A DNA stretch of 64,000 nt from JAPPKS01 sp963667895 (GTDB lineage: Bacteria; Poribacteria; WGA-4E; PCPOR2b), in contig OZ245030.1 in assembly GCA_965223985.1 (NCBI GenBank), positions 2,852,001 through 2,916,000 on the forward strand, in the 5' to 3' direction. Within the stretch, counting starts at the first letter, position 1; the number at the start of each line of letters is the position of its first letter. This document shows positions 1 through 9,049 of the stretch, piece by piece. The translations under genes were made by a program, and so were the position numbers. The notes below the pieces were generated by a model that did no database searches, was not told where the DNA came from, and worked only from the letters and a program-made list of their open reading frames with translations.

Positions 1-2869
1 CGACCGGTTTGACTTGGCTGGCTTCGTCAAATATTACCAAATCAAAGTGGACGCTTTCAGGAGGTAGAAACTTCGCCACAGAGAGCGGACTCATCATGAA
101 TATCGGTTTAATCGTTTGTATCGCATTTCCCGCCTTCTTCATAAGCTTACGGATTGGTAGATGCCGCCGCTTTTTGGGAAATTCATGGTTCAGTACACCC
201 AACTGCCCACTGGAGAATTCGTGTTGAGGACTCAGATGCCTCCAATGTTCGTAGGTCACTTTAGCCTTATTGTATTTAAGCGAGAGTTTGTCTAACGTGC
301 GGAAGCTTTCGACAATCTGCTGATGGATATCGCTGTTAAAACTCGCAAGGATTGGTCGTTCCTGCATTGCTGTCTCAAGTCGTGCGCTGTACCAAGCCCG
401 TTTGAGTAAATCCGAAAGACACTGACTCGCATCGGGCCAAACATTTGCGAGTTTCATAACCTCAGCGAAGCCTCTATTCTTTAACACCTCCGCCAAGTGA
501 TTGTAGGTAACCATATCCTGAAGTCTCGCCGATTCCCGCTCCCAACACTCAAGAATGTGCGCCTGCTCTGTGAGTGACGAGGCTTTCAGTCCATCATCGC
601 ATCCAAAACGTACTGTTTCGTCAAGTTGAATTTTTTCGACGACAGTCCGAAGGAGATGTGGGTAACTGTTTTGGTGTCCCTTAACCGTTGAAACCAGTGG
701 TCGAAGTGTTTCCAAATCAGGTTTTTTCGCGAGATACTCAACCAACGCTTCCGGCAATTCGCCCCTCTCTACCGACAGGTGCAATGCAAAAAGATACACC
801 GCGATTTTTTGAAGTTGAGACCAATTCGATGACTCCCCTTGCCAGTGTGTACCGAATAACTGTTGCCCACGCTCCCGTATCCTTTCGAGATGGGGAAGTT
901 CACGTTGTGCTTCGAGAATTGCGTCAACAATACGGAGTCGCGCACCTTGTGCTTTAGGCAGCTTGCGCGTGCATAAGCCCGCGAGTTGGTTGCAGGCGCG
1001 TCGATATGTTCCCGAAAACACGCGCCACCACCTGTCTCCATACGCCGTCAACATCTGCCGAATCTCTAGCACGTCTTGCTTCCACGCTTCAGGGATAAGG
1101 ATACTGTCATGTTCACTATGAAGTTCGCTCAACCGTTCCCCCGCGCTTAGTCCCGCCTCCAATTCGACAGTTTGTGTCAACCATTCGGTTGACTGGACGG
1201 CGACACCCTCCAAGTTCGGGGCGTCTAACGCACGACGAGCCGTACAAATGAGACTTTCGACCGCCTCACAGGTTCCCGGGATTTGGAGGTTGACGTGCTG
1301 TGCGAGTTGTTGGGATGAATCCTTGAGTGCAATAACCTTCGCCCTCGCTTCTGCCGCCGCCTGTTCCAGTGGCTCTCTGTCTGTTGGAAGAAAGAGTTTG
1401 CAACGACTGCCCCAAAACGGGTGCTTTTTCGGTATGCCCATCCGCTTGAGAAGGGTCTGTAATTCTTCTGTGTGATTCAACCTCTCTCTAAATTCGGCTG
1501 CAGAGTGTTGGAATTGACTCGAATCTAAAGTCGGAAGTTTCACCCCCGAAAGACATCTCTCCACCGCCAAAAGTTCTCCATACGCCTGAAAAGGTGTGAT
1601 ACCACTCTCGCCAATGGGCGTGTTGACCGCCTCACAGTAACAGTTTAAGCGATCCCGATCAGTGCGCATTCGTTCCAGTCTTTGTTCAATGGCTGGCATC
1701 TTCGGCTGGCTGAGGTCAAGCGTCCGCTTCAGTTCATCAACCACCGCTTTTTTGTTCATCTTATGGCTGTGTAGTTCTAGACACGCATCTCCGAGCCCTA
1801 CCTTATCTAAATTGCGCTTAACCACCTCCAACGCCGCCATCTTTTCGGCGACAAACAGCACCCGTTTTCCATTTGCTATGGCTTCCGCAATCAGGTTGGT
1901 AATGGTTTGGGATTTTCCGGTGCCCGGTGGCCCCTGGATAACAAGGTTTCGACCTTGACTCACATCGTGGATAGCCAGTGCCTGCGAACTATCCGCATCA
2001 ACGACGTGATGGTTCTCGGCAGGATTGAGGTGTTCGTCAATATGGGCGTCATCAGAAATGGCGGACTTTGGTTCTTGAAAACCCGCTGCTAGTACGGATT
2101 GCAACACTGAATGCTCAGATAGCGCATCATTGGACCAATTTGTGATGTCTAAGTCATGATACATCAGAAACTTGGCAAACGAAAAAAAGCCAAGCGCAAT
2201 CGCAGACGCATCCACCACCCATCTAGGTTTATGGCAAATTGCAGAACTCACTTCCCGATAATAGTTCTGAACGTTGAGTTGCTCCGAATCATCCGCGTCG
2301 GGGAGGTCCGGGAATTGGATGCCTAACTCAGATTTAAATTTCGCCTGAAAGGAGAGATTTGTCCCGGTATCCTCTCCCGTGTAGCGAACCCGGAAACGGG
2401 CACGGACACGGGCACGACTTAGTTCAACAGGAATCAGAACTAGCGGAGACCGACGCAATATATCACTCGATTCGGATTCATACCATTCGAGCATACCGAG
2501 CGCGAGATAGAGTGTGTTCACCCCCTGTTCTTCGATAGCGGTCCGCGCTGTATAGTAGGTGTTCAGTAGACGCCTTTGGAGTTCTTCTGATTCATAGTCC
2601 GTCTGTAGCTTGTTATCTGTGAGCTGAGCAGAGTCATTCTCCGCTTGATCGTCTTCGAATAGCAGCAAGTGGTTATTCGCTTCATCTCTCGGTAGGAAAT
2701 ACATGTCCCGACCGTCTTGCACAAGGATTCGATAAACATCTGGAGGAGATTCATCAACAATCTCGACCCCACGCGCCTTGAGCAGCCTGTAGTTAATGAG
2801 CGGGTTGCGTAAGCCCAAGTCAAGCAGTTCTTTTCGTGCTCCGTTCAACTTTGTTTGTATAGTATTCAT
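1..2869 (-). CDS. DUF4011-type superfamily 1 helicase/ATPase, C-terminus outside window
   Basis: The frame is open from the ATG at 2869 to the window edge, 956 codons without a stop, so the protein is cut at its C-terminal side. The N-terminus carries the pattern of DUF4011 (RKELLDLGLRNPLINY near residue 12, later SPLVLIPVEL). A Walker A motif GPPGTGKS lies at residues 313-320 and a Walker B-like motif VIFDEASQ at about 945-952, separated by a long, mostly helical insert. This is the layout of large DUF4011/AAA_11/AAA_12 helicases, which often continue into a DUF3320 or nuclease-like domain; that part is not visible. Such proteins often occur in defence or mobile islands, but nothing beside it here proves that role. 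Family is confident, function is inferred. Confidence 0.8.
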   Translation of the reverse strand, partial: MNTIQTKLNGARKELLDLGLRNPLINYRLLKARGVEIVDESPPDVYRILVQDGRDMYFLPRDEANNHLLLFEDDQAENDSAQLTDNKLQTDYESEELQRRLLNTYYTARTAIEEQGVNTLYLALGMLEWYESESSDILRRSPLVLIPVELSRARVRARFRVRYTGEDTGTNLSFQAKFKSELGIQFPDLPDADDSEQLNVQNYYREVSSAICHKPRWVVDASAIALGFFSFAKFLMYHDLDITNWSNDALSEHSVLQSVLAAGFQEPKSAISDDAHIDEHLNPAENHHVVDADSSQALAIHDVSQGRNLVIQGPPGTGKSQTITNLIAEAIANGKRVLFVAEKMAALEVVKRNLDKVGLGDACLELHSHKMNKKAVVDELKRTLDLSQPKMPAIEQRLERMRTDRDRLNCYCEAVNTPIGESGITPFQAYGELLAVERCLSGVKLPTLDSSQFQHSAAEFRERLNHTEELQTLLKRMGIPKKHPFWGSRCKLFLPTDREPLEQAAAEARAKVIALKDSSQQLAQHVNLQIPGTCEAVESLICTARRALDAPNLEGVAVQSTEWLTQTVELEAGLSAGERLSELHSEHDSILIPEAWKQDVLEIRQMLTAYGDRWWRVFSGTYRRACNQLAGLCTRKLPKAQGARLRIVDAILEAQRELPHLERIRERGQQLFGTHWQGESSNWSQLQKIAVYLFALHLSVERGELPEALVEYLAKKPDLETLRPLVSTVKGHQNSYPHLLRTVVEKIQLDETVRFGCDDGLKASSLTEQAHILECWERESARLQDMVTYNHLAEVLKNRGFAEVMKLANVWPDASQCLSDLLKRAWYSARLETAMQERPILASFNSDIHQQIVESFRTLDKLSLKYNKAKVTYEHWRHLSPQHEFSSGQLGVLNHEFPKKRRHLPIRKLMKKAGNAIQTIKPIFMMSPLSVAKFLPPESVHFDLVIFDEASQVKPV

Positions 2870-2909
2870 TTCATTCACTAGCTATACGTTATTACATAAT
2901 GACCAATAG

Positions 2910-3002
2910 CTCTACAAAAGAAAAGGAAAAAAACAAACTCTTGATGAAGTTGCCTTCGATCTTGATGTCGAACTGAAAGTAGAAATAGTCCCAAAAGATT
3001 GA
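2910..3002 (+). pseudogene. Possible C-terminal remnant of a small XRE/antitoxin-like protein
   Basis: In the gap between the helicase and sucD the plus strand holds a short open stretch that follows an in-frame TAG, has no start codon, and ends at a TGA at 3000-3002. It reads ...QTLDEVAFDLDVELKVEIVP.., which resembles the end of small antitoxin-like helix-turn-helix proteins. With only about 30 codons it may be chance. The rest of 2870-3029 shows nothing else. Confidence 0.2.
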
Positions 3003-3029
3003 ACAGATTCAATTCTTGCCCTTCCGATT

Positions 3030-3896
3030 CTAGAGCGTATTCATCAGCGTCTCTCCAATCGTAGCAGGACTTTCAGCCACATCAATGCCAGCAGCCTTGA
3101 GGGCACTAATCTTTTCTCCCGCTGTACCGTGACCGCCCGCGATTATCGCGCCGGCATGTCCCATCCGTTTTCCTGGTGGTGCTGTCTGTCCTGCGATAAA
3201 ACCGACGACCGGCTTGCTCATGTTGTTCTTCACGAATTCAGCTGCAGTTTCCTCTGCGGTTCCGCCAATCTCGCCTATCATGACCACCGCTTCTGTATCC
3301 GAGTCTTCTTCAAACATAGCAAGAGCATCAACGAAACTCGTTCCAATGACCGGATCGCCGCCAATGCCGACGCAGGTTGATTGTCCAAGACCAAGCTTTG
3401 TGAGTTGATGCGCTGCCTCATACGTCAACGTTCCACTGCGGGAAACGATGCCAATCCTTCCGGGCTGAAAAACAGAACCGGGCAGCACTCCAATTTTGCA
3501 TTCGCCGGGCGTGATGACACCCGGACAGTTCGGACCAATCAATCGGGTCGGTTTCCCGTCTAAAAAGCGTTTGACTTTCACCATATCAAGGACGGATACA
3601 CCTTCAGTAATACAGACAACGAGACCTATCCCCGCGTCGACGGCTTCCATGATGGCATCTGGCGCAAATGGCGCAGGCGCATAAATCATGGACGCATCCG
3701 CACCCATCATCCTTACCGCTTCGGCAACAGTATTGTAGACTGGAATACCATCAACATCGCCACCACCTTTGCCCGGACTTGTACCGGCGACAATCTTTGT
3801 GCCGTAAGCGGCGCACTGCTGGGTGTTGAACCTTCCTGAACGACCGGTGATGCCTTGGACAACCACCCTCGTTTCCCTATTCACAAGAATACTCAT
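3030..3896 (-). CDS. sucD: Succinate-CoA ligase (ADP/GDP-forming), alpha subunit
   Basis: 288 residues, the usual length. SucD forms the TCA-cycle enzyme that interconverts succinyl-CoA and succinate with substrate-level phosphorylation, together with SucC. Visible are the N-terminal CoA-binding Rossmann segment (VVVQGITGRSGRF), the GPNCPG loop, and the phosphohistidine segment GHAGAI with His247. The ATG at 3896 is preferred because GGAG lies nine bases upstream; a GTG eight codons earlier would put that ribosome site inside the gene. The partner sucC lies 5 kb upstream on the same strand, with serpin, pgk, panB and proS in between, so the usual sucCD pair is split. Confidence 0.96.
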   Translation of the reverse strand: MSILVNRETRVVVQGITGRSGRFNTQQCAAYGTKIVAGTSPGKGGGDVDGIPVYNTVAEAVRMMGADASMIYAPAPFAPDAIMEAVDAGIGLVVCITEGVSVLDMVKVKRFLDGKPTRLIGPNCPGVITPGECKIGVLPGSVFQPGRIGIVSRSGTLTYEAAHQLTKLGLGQSTCVGIGGDPVIGTSFVDALAMFEEDSDTEAVVMIGEIGGTAEETAAEFVKNNMSKPVVGFIAGQTAPPGKRMGHAGAIIAGGHGTAGEKISALKAAGIDVAESPATIGETLMNTL

Positions 3897-4005
3897 TGAA
3901 TCTGACTCCTTTCGGCTCACACATATTGCGCGTTTTAACGTGTTGCTGCAATCATAATCCCTTCCCCCTCATGCTACTCATTCCTTTTATCAATTTTCCA
4001 TCTGT

Positions 4006-5439
4006 TCAATACGCCCGAGCGAAGATGACGACCTCATCTGCCGGATTGCCGCATACAACGCACTTTTCATTCGCGTTCGGCTGATCGAAGGGAATGCAGC
4101 GCGTGGTGGCTTTCGTATCTTTCTTGACTTTTTCCTCGCACCGAGTATCGCCGCACCACCAAGTGCGGGCAAACCCTTGGTCTAATGCTTCCCGAAGTGA
4201 ATCATAATCGGTCGGCTCATAAGTGTTGGCATCTCGAAATTCGGTGTTGCGACGAAGCAGATCTTTCTGAATGGCATCTAGCAAATCGGTAACGGCATCG
4301 GCAAGACCTGCCAGAGGTATAGTTGACTTGCCTTCACGTCCAGGTTGGTCTCGTCGAGCTAACACGACTTGCGCCTTCTGAATATCTCTGGGACCAATCT
4401 CAATTCGCAAAGGCACACCTTTTAATTCCCACTCGTTAAACTTCCAGCCGGGAGAATATTCGTCGCGATCGTCGATCTTTAGCCGCACACAATCACCAAG
4501 GACGGTTTTGACCTGCTCGATAGCTTCCATCACCCCGCCCTTTTCTGCGTCTGTTTTCCAAATCGGCACAACCACGACCTGAATGGGCGCCAGACGCGGA
4601 GGCAAAATGAGCCCCTGATCGTCACCGTGAGCCATGATGATTGCGCCCACCATTCGTGTACTAACGCCCCAGCTAGTTGTCCAGCAGTATTGTTGTTTGC
4701 CATTTTCGTCCTGATACTGAATTTCAAAAGCTTTGGCGAAATTCTGTCCGAAGAAATGGGAGGTGCCAGACTGAAGCGCCCGCTTATCTCCCATCATGGC
4801 TTCAATGCTGTAGGAAGCCTCCGCACCAGGGAACTTCTCGCTTTCGCTCTTGCGCCCAGGAATCACCGGTATTGCAGCGTCGTTGGCAGCAAAGTCAGTA
4901 TACAAATCCAGAATGCGTAAAGTCTCTTCCTGTGCTTCTTCGGCAGTTGCATGGGCGGTGTGGCCCTCCTGCCAGAAAAACTCCATTGTGCGTAGAAAGA
5001 GACGTGTACGTAGCTCCCACCGCACGACGTTCGCCCACTGGTTGATAAGCACCGGCAGATCTCGATATGATTGAATCCACTGGCTGTACATGTGTCCAAT
5101 GATAGTCTCAGAGGTTGGACGCACTGCTAGCGGCTCTTCCAATTCCTTCCCGCCGCCATGCGTAACAACGGCTAGTTCCGGTTTGAAGCCTTCGACATGT
5201 TGTGCCTCCTTTTCGATGAAACTCATCGGGATGAAAAGCGGGAAGCAGGCATTCTCATGTCCCGTTTCCTTGAAGCGGCGATCAAGTCCTTCTTTCACAT
5301 TCTCCCAAAGCGCGTAGCCGTATGGACGGATGACCATGCAACCTCGCACAGGGGCGTAATCCGCCAATTGCGCCTGTAGAATTACATCGGTATACCATTC
5401 TGAATAGTCTTGGCTACGGGGCGTTATCTTCTCTCTCAT
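4006..5439 (-). CDS. proS: Prolyl-tRNA synthetase, short (archaeal/eukaryote-like, ProS type 3)
   Basis: 477 residues. Charges tRNA-Pro with proline in the cytoplasm. The length, the absence of the large editing insertion of bacterial-type ProRS, the N-terminal DYSEWY block, the class II motif 2 region (RPTSETIIGHMYSQWI) and the C-terminal Cys-containing zinc-like region ending in ...VIFARAY are typical of the short type 3 form, whose terminal Tyr is a family trait. A GGAGGG ribosome site is ten bases before the ATG. It sits between panB and sucD on the same strand. Confidence 0.95.
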   Translation of the reverse strand: MREKITPRSQDYSEWYTDVILQAQLADYAPVRGCMVIRPYGYALWENVKEGLDRRFKETGHENACFPLFIPMSFIEKEAQHVEGFKPELAVVTHGGGKELEEPLAVRPTSETIIGHMYSQWIQSYRDLPVLINQWANVVRWELRTRLFLRTMEFFWQEGHTAHATAEEAQEETLRILDLYTDFAANDAAIPVIPGRKSESEKFPGAEASYSIEAMMGDKRALQSGTSHFFGQNFAKAFEIQYQDENGKQQYCWTTSWGVSTRMVGAIIMAHGDDQGLILPPRLAPIQVVVVPIWKTDAEKGGVMEAIEQVKTVLGDCVRLKIDDRDEYSPGWKFNEWELKGVPLRIEIGPRDIQKAQVVLARRDQPGREGKSTIPLAGLADAVTDLLDAIQKDLLRRNTEFRDANTYEPTDYDSLREALDQGFARTWWCGDTRCEEKVKKDTKATTRCIPFDQPNANEKCVVCGNPADEVVIFARAY

Positions 5440-5496
5440 GTATTCAGTTCCCTCCTAGTTTTTAGGGCATCGGGTAAATCGGTAAAGGTTGTTGTG

Positions 5497-6327
5497 CTAC
5501 CGGTTTTCTGCCACCCATTTTTCTACCTTTGCCAATTTTTCTTCGTCGATACTGAATTCGTGCGCTTCAGTTGGAAAAAGTCCCTCCTCCACTTCTTTCT
5601 TGTATCGGCATATCGCCTGAAATGTCAAATCTTGGTAGTTTTGATATGCCTTGACATAGGTTAAGGCTAGTGCGCCAATTCCCAATATGTCATGGATAAC
5701 GAGCACCTGGCCATTACAAAATCCACCCGCCCCAATTCCTATCGTGGGAATCTTTAATTTCTCAGTTATTATCTGGCTAATTTCCTTTGTGATCATCTCA
5801 AGAACAATCAACTTCGCACCGGCGTTCTCTAAAGCCAATGCGCTTTGAATCAATGCCTTGCCTTTTGAAAACGTCTTGCCACGCACCCATCTGCGCGAGC
5901 CATGGATTTGAGGATTGTGACCGATGTGGGCGCAAACATCTATGCTATTTTCTGCCAATATCCTGACGACTGCTTCCTTTTCCCATCCTTCCAACTTGAC
6001 GCCGTCGGCTCCATACGAAAGCAAAGTCGTTGCGTTCTCCAAAGCCTGTTCCGGGGTCTCACAGGTTCTGTACGGCATGTCAACGAGGAGGTAGGCGGTG
6101 GTTACACCTCGACGGACAGCTTTCAGATGATGAAGCATATCTGCCATCGTGACTTCAGTGTCACTTTCATAACCCAAGACGTTCATTCCCACACTATCGC
6201 CGACGAAGACAATGTCAATTCCAGCCTTGTCCTCCATGAGCGCCGTTGGGTAGTCATAACAAGTTAACATCGTGAGTTTTCGATGCGCCCTCTTCTTTGA
6301 AAGCAAGAAATCGATGTCTTTCTTCAC
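5497..6327 (-). CDS. panB: 3-methyl-2-oxobutanoate hydroxymethyltransferase
   Basis: 276 residues, normal family length. PanB makes ketopantoate from alpha-ketoisovalerate and 5,10-methylene-THF, the first committed step of pantothenate and CoA synthesis. Family blocks visible: TMLTCYDYPTA near the N-terminus, FVGDSVGMNVLGY (metal and substrate site), KLEGW, AHIGHNPQ, and GIGAGGFCNGQVLVIHD. It starts at GTG 6327, with GAGG eight bases upstream. No panC or panD is visible in this window. It lies between pgk and proS; the spacer to pgk contains dispersed repeats. Confidence 0.96.
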   Translation of the reverse strand: MKKDIDFLLSKKRAHRKLTMLTCYDYPTALMEDKAGIDIVFVGDSVGMNVLGYESDTEVTMADMLHHLKAVRRGVTTAYLLVDMPYRTCETPEQALENATTLLSYGADGVKLEGWEKEAVVRILAENSIDVCAHIGHNPQIHGSRRWVRGKTFSKGKALIQSALALENAGAKLIVLEMITKEISQIITEKLKIPTIGIGAGGFCNGQVLVIHDILGIGALALTYVKAYQNYQDLTFQAICRYKKEVEEGLFPTEAHEFSIDEEKLAKVEKWVAENR

Positions 6328-6384
6328 GATATTTCCTCTCTTCTTCTACGATCAAGTGACCGAATAGGGAGCGCGATAGATTTA

Positions 6385-6449
6385 GAAAACTATCGCACTC
6401 GTTATTCACTCGGTTGATCTATCGTCTTCGCTATCCGCTCAGTTGATCG
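6385..6449. repeat. Dispersed 35-bp repeat, one full and one 30-bp partial copy, running into pgk
   Basis: A full copy at 6385-6419 begins GAAAACTATCG and ends TTGATC. A second copy lacking its first five bases follows directly at 6419-6448. Both match the repeats at 60615, 61602, 61642 and 63072. The second copy overlaps the 3' end of pgk: the last codons (Thr-Ile-Asn) and the TGA stop are made of repeat sequence. Confidence 0.75.
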
Positions 6450-7632
6450 TTTTGTCCGTCAATGCGGCAATGCCTGGCAGTTCTTTCCTTGCAAGGTATT
6501 TGAGCGATGCACCGCCGCCGGTAGAAACGTGTGTGATTCGATCTGCAACACCCGCTTTATGTACGGCAGCGGCGCAATCTCCGCCGCCGATGATGCTTAG
6601 CGCTTTCGATTTAGCAATCCGCTTGGCAATCTCGATTGTGCCTTTCGCAAATTTTTCAAACTCGTAGACCCCCAACGGACCATTCCAAAACACAGTTTTT
6701 GCAGCATCAATAATCTTACCGAATTGCGTGATTGTCTTGGGTCCAATGTCTAATCCCAGCCACCCATCGGGAATTCCCTCGCGTGAAACAACTTGAGATT
6801 CGGCTTCCGCACTGAATTCCTTTGCAATTACGTGATCGTTTGGCAGATGAATTGTCACGTTTCGACTCGACGCTTTTCTTAACAACTCCTTCGCTACATC
6901 GAGTTTGTCCAATTCCACAACCGACATCCCGATTGGTAGCCCCATAGCCTTCAGAAATGTATACGTCATGTTACCGCCGATAATTAACTCATTGACCTTA
7001 CCTAGCAGGTTTTCAATCATGTTAATTTTATCAGAAATTTTGACTCCACCCAGAATGGCGACGAAGGGACAATCTGGATTTTGAAGGGTTTTGTTGAGAT
7101 GTTTGATTTCTCTTTCCATTAGAAACCCGGCGGCGGACTGATCGAAATAACGGGTAACGCCTTCTGTCGAGGCATGTGCACGGTGTGCTGTGCCGAAGGC
7201 GTCGTTAACATAGATATCTGCGAGCGATGCGAGTTTTTCCGCAAACTCCAAATCGTTGGCCGTTTCCTCTTTATGAAAGCGAACATTTTCGAGAAGAAGT
7301 ATGCCACCTTCCTGAAGTTGAGTAATGGTTGATTCCACTTCCGGACCAACACAGTCGAGGGTGTGTTTTACACGTTGTCCCATCAGGCGGCTAAGATGCT
7401 CTGCAATCGGGGCGGTCGAAAGTGCTGAATCAAACCCATTGGGACGTCCCAAATGCGTTGCCAAGATGATTTTAGCACCACTAGCAATTAGTTGTAGAAT
7501 CGTTGGTAGTGCAGCCCGAATGCGGGTGTCGTCGGTGATTTGCGTTCCCTCTATCAGCACATTGAAGTCAACACGCACCAACACACGTTTGCCAGCCACA
7601 TCTAAATCGTGTAGTCCAAGTTTTTCACCCAC
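6439..7632 (-). CDS. pgk: Phosphoglycerate kinase
   Basis: 397 residues, full length. Transfers phosphate between 1,3-bisphosphoglycerate and ADP in glycolysis/gluconeogenesis. The N-terminal RVDFNV, the substrate-binding HLGRPNG, LLENVRFHKEE, ILGGVKISDKI, and the C-terminal nucleotide site SIIGGGDCAAAV and STGGGASL are all present. Start is GTG 7632, with GGAGA seven bases upstream. The C-terminal residues after ALTDK are supplied by a dispersed repeat (see 6385-6449), so the very end may be recently altered without touching the fold. Confidence 0.97.
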   Translation of the reverse strand: MGEKLGLHDLDVAGKRVLVRVDFNVLIEGTQITDDTRIRAALPTILQLIASGAKIILATHLGRPNGFDSALSTAPIAEHLSRLMGQRVKHTLDCVGPEVESTITQLQEGGILLLENVRFHKEETANDLEFAEKLASLADIYVNDAFGTAHRAHASTEGVTRYFDQSAAGFLMEREIKHLNKTLQNPDCPFVAILGGVKISDKINMIENLLGKVNELIIGGNMTYTFLKAMGLPIGMSVVELDKLDVAKELLRKASSRNVTIHLPNDHVIAKEFSAEAESQVVSREGIPDGWLGLDIGPKTITQFGKIIDAAKTVFWNGPLGVYEFEKFAKGTIEIAKRIAKSKALSIIGGGDCAAAVHKAGVADRITHVSTGGGASLKYLARKELPGIAALTDKTIN

Positions 7633-7806
7633 GGTTGGGTCTCCATGAAAATGCGTTGCGTCGAAAGGCTGAGGGGTATCGCGTGTTGCTTACCTGTGAC
7701 TGCCTACTTCTTTTGGACTAGTGTCGTACTTTTCTTTCTCACTTCATTTTGGCGCGCCATATAACTAGCGGTTGTGTTAATCCTGATCTCCGCGGCATTC
7801 CGTTGA

Positions 7807-9048
7807 CTACATCGGTTCAACGACAATACCCAAGAACAAAATGGTCTTTGTCCTGTCGTCATATATGGCAAAAAAGAAGGGGCGGTCTACAAGGAAGCTC
7901 GGCGGTGCAGATTCAACTCCCACGACAACAGTCACTGCTGCCGCTTCTGTTCCCTCTTCGTTGACCTCCACGAAGGTTTTGTGCCGAACTTCGCTAATGA
8001 ACAAGCTCGGTCCCATGCCGCTGAAATCAGCCCCACCTCCAAAAGCGATGTCCATCCCCAGGGCTTTGAGTGTGTCGTTGAGTTTCACTTCATATTCTAG
8101 TTTAAATCGTGGGAGTATCATCATACTATTGTTCCCAACCTCATGAAACTGCGACCGCCAGCTTGCCCAGTTTTTCGCGTTCAACTTGCTCAAAAATTCT
8201 TTTAAGTTCGAATCGCGGCTGGGTAGGAAGATATACATGCTCACATCCTCATCACCATCTCCATACGGTAGGATTGCTGCCTCAAAGTTCTCGCCTCGAA
8301 AGTATGGGAATGCCCCCATTCGGAACATCATCGGGGATTGCTTCTCACTCCCATCCGGTAGATGGAAAATGCCATCCCGTGTTTTTGACTTATCGAATTC
8401 CTCCTGCCAACTTCCTTTGAAATAAATGGCATTAATCAACATAATCAATGTCCGCGGATCGATGCGTTGAACAATCTTCTTAATTTTTGCGTTCGTGTTT
8501 GTATGTACCCAACCGTTGATGATTTCCGGCGCTTGCGGCGTACTAAAATTGAGAGAGGTAATTTTCGCTTCAAAAAATTCCTGATTTCGATTCAAGAAAT
8601 CAGGGTTGAAATCGACACCTTGACGTCCCCAAATCGAATTTGCAATCGAGAGTTCGACTCTTGGCCCGCGGCTTTCGAGACTTTTTCGTAATGCCTTGTT
8701 AGAACGATTGACGGTGTCCAGGCTTAAGCCTTCTAATTCTAACACTTCCGCCATGGCACGTTGCGTTTCCCCAACTGCCCCGTTATAGGTCATGGTGAGT
8801 GCAATTGAGATGCTCAATGGAGAGATGAAGATGTTCACACCGGGTTCTCGTGCTTGGGCATCCATAAGCAACTTGAAGCCGAATCTTGTGTTAGCCGAAG
8901 CAACGCTTGAAAAAGCTGGATTATCAATGAAGCTCAATACATCGCCGATAGTATCCGTCGGAGAATTGCCGTCAGAACATCCGAGTAGACACAGTAGCAT
9001 TATGCCTGCATATCCAATAAGAATTAAACGGTGCCAATGCCTGCTCAT
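7807..9048 (-). CDS. Serpin-family protease inhibitor, predicted lipoprotein
   Basis: 413 residues. The N-terminus has a basic start, a hydrophobic stretch and a lipobox LLGC (Cys24), suggesting a lipid-anchored envelope protein. The rest is a full serpin fold: GAVGETQRAM, LINAIYFKGSW, and LPRFKLEYEVKL. The reactive loop has an inhibitory-type hinge EEGTEAAA (about residues 364-371), small residues after it, and the strand VDRPFFFAIYD. The scissile bond is probably Glu379-Ser380 or Ser380-Ala381; the loop seems one residue shorter than in alpha-1-antitrypsin. Its ATG is one base after the sucC stop (TGA-A-ATG), so it is probably translationally coupled to sucC. The target protease is unknown. 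Confidence 0.92.
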   Translation of the reverse strand: MSRHWHRLILIGYAGIMLLCLLGCSDGNSPTDTIGDVLSFIDNPAFSSVASANTRFGFKLLMDAQAREPGVNIFISPLSISIALTMTYNGAVGETQRAMAEVLELEGLSLDTVNRSNKALRKSLESRGPRVELSIANSIWGRQGVDFNPDFLNRNQEFFEAKITSLNFSTPQAPEIINGWVHTNTNAKIKKIVQRIDPRTLIMLINAIYFKGSWQEEFDKSKTRDGIFHLPDGSEKQSPMMFRMGAFPYFRGENFEAAILPYGDGDEDVSMYIFLPSRDSNLKEFLSKLNAKNWASWRSQFHEVGNNSMMILPRFKLEYEVKLNDTLKALGMDIAFGGGADFSGMGPSLFISEVRHKTFVEVNEEGTEAAAVTVVVGVESAPPSFLVDRPFFFAIYDDRTKTILFLGIVVEPM

Positions 9049-9049
9049 T

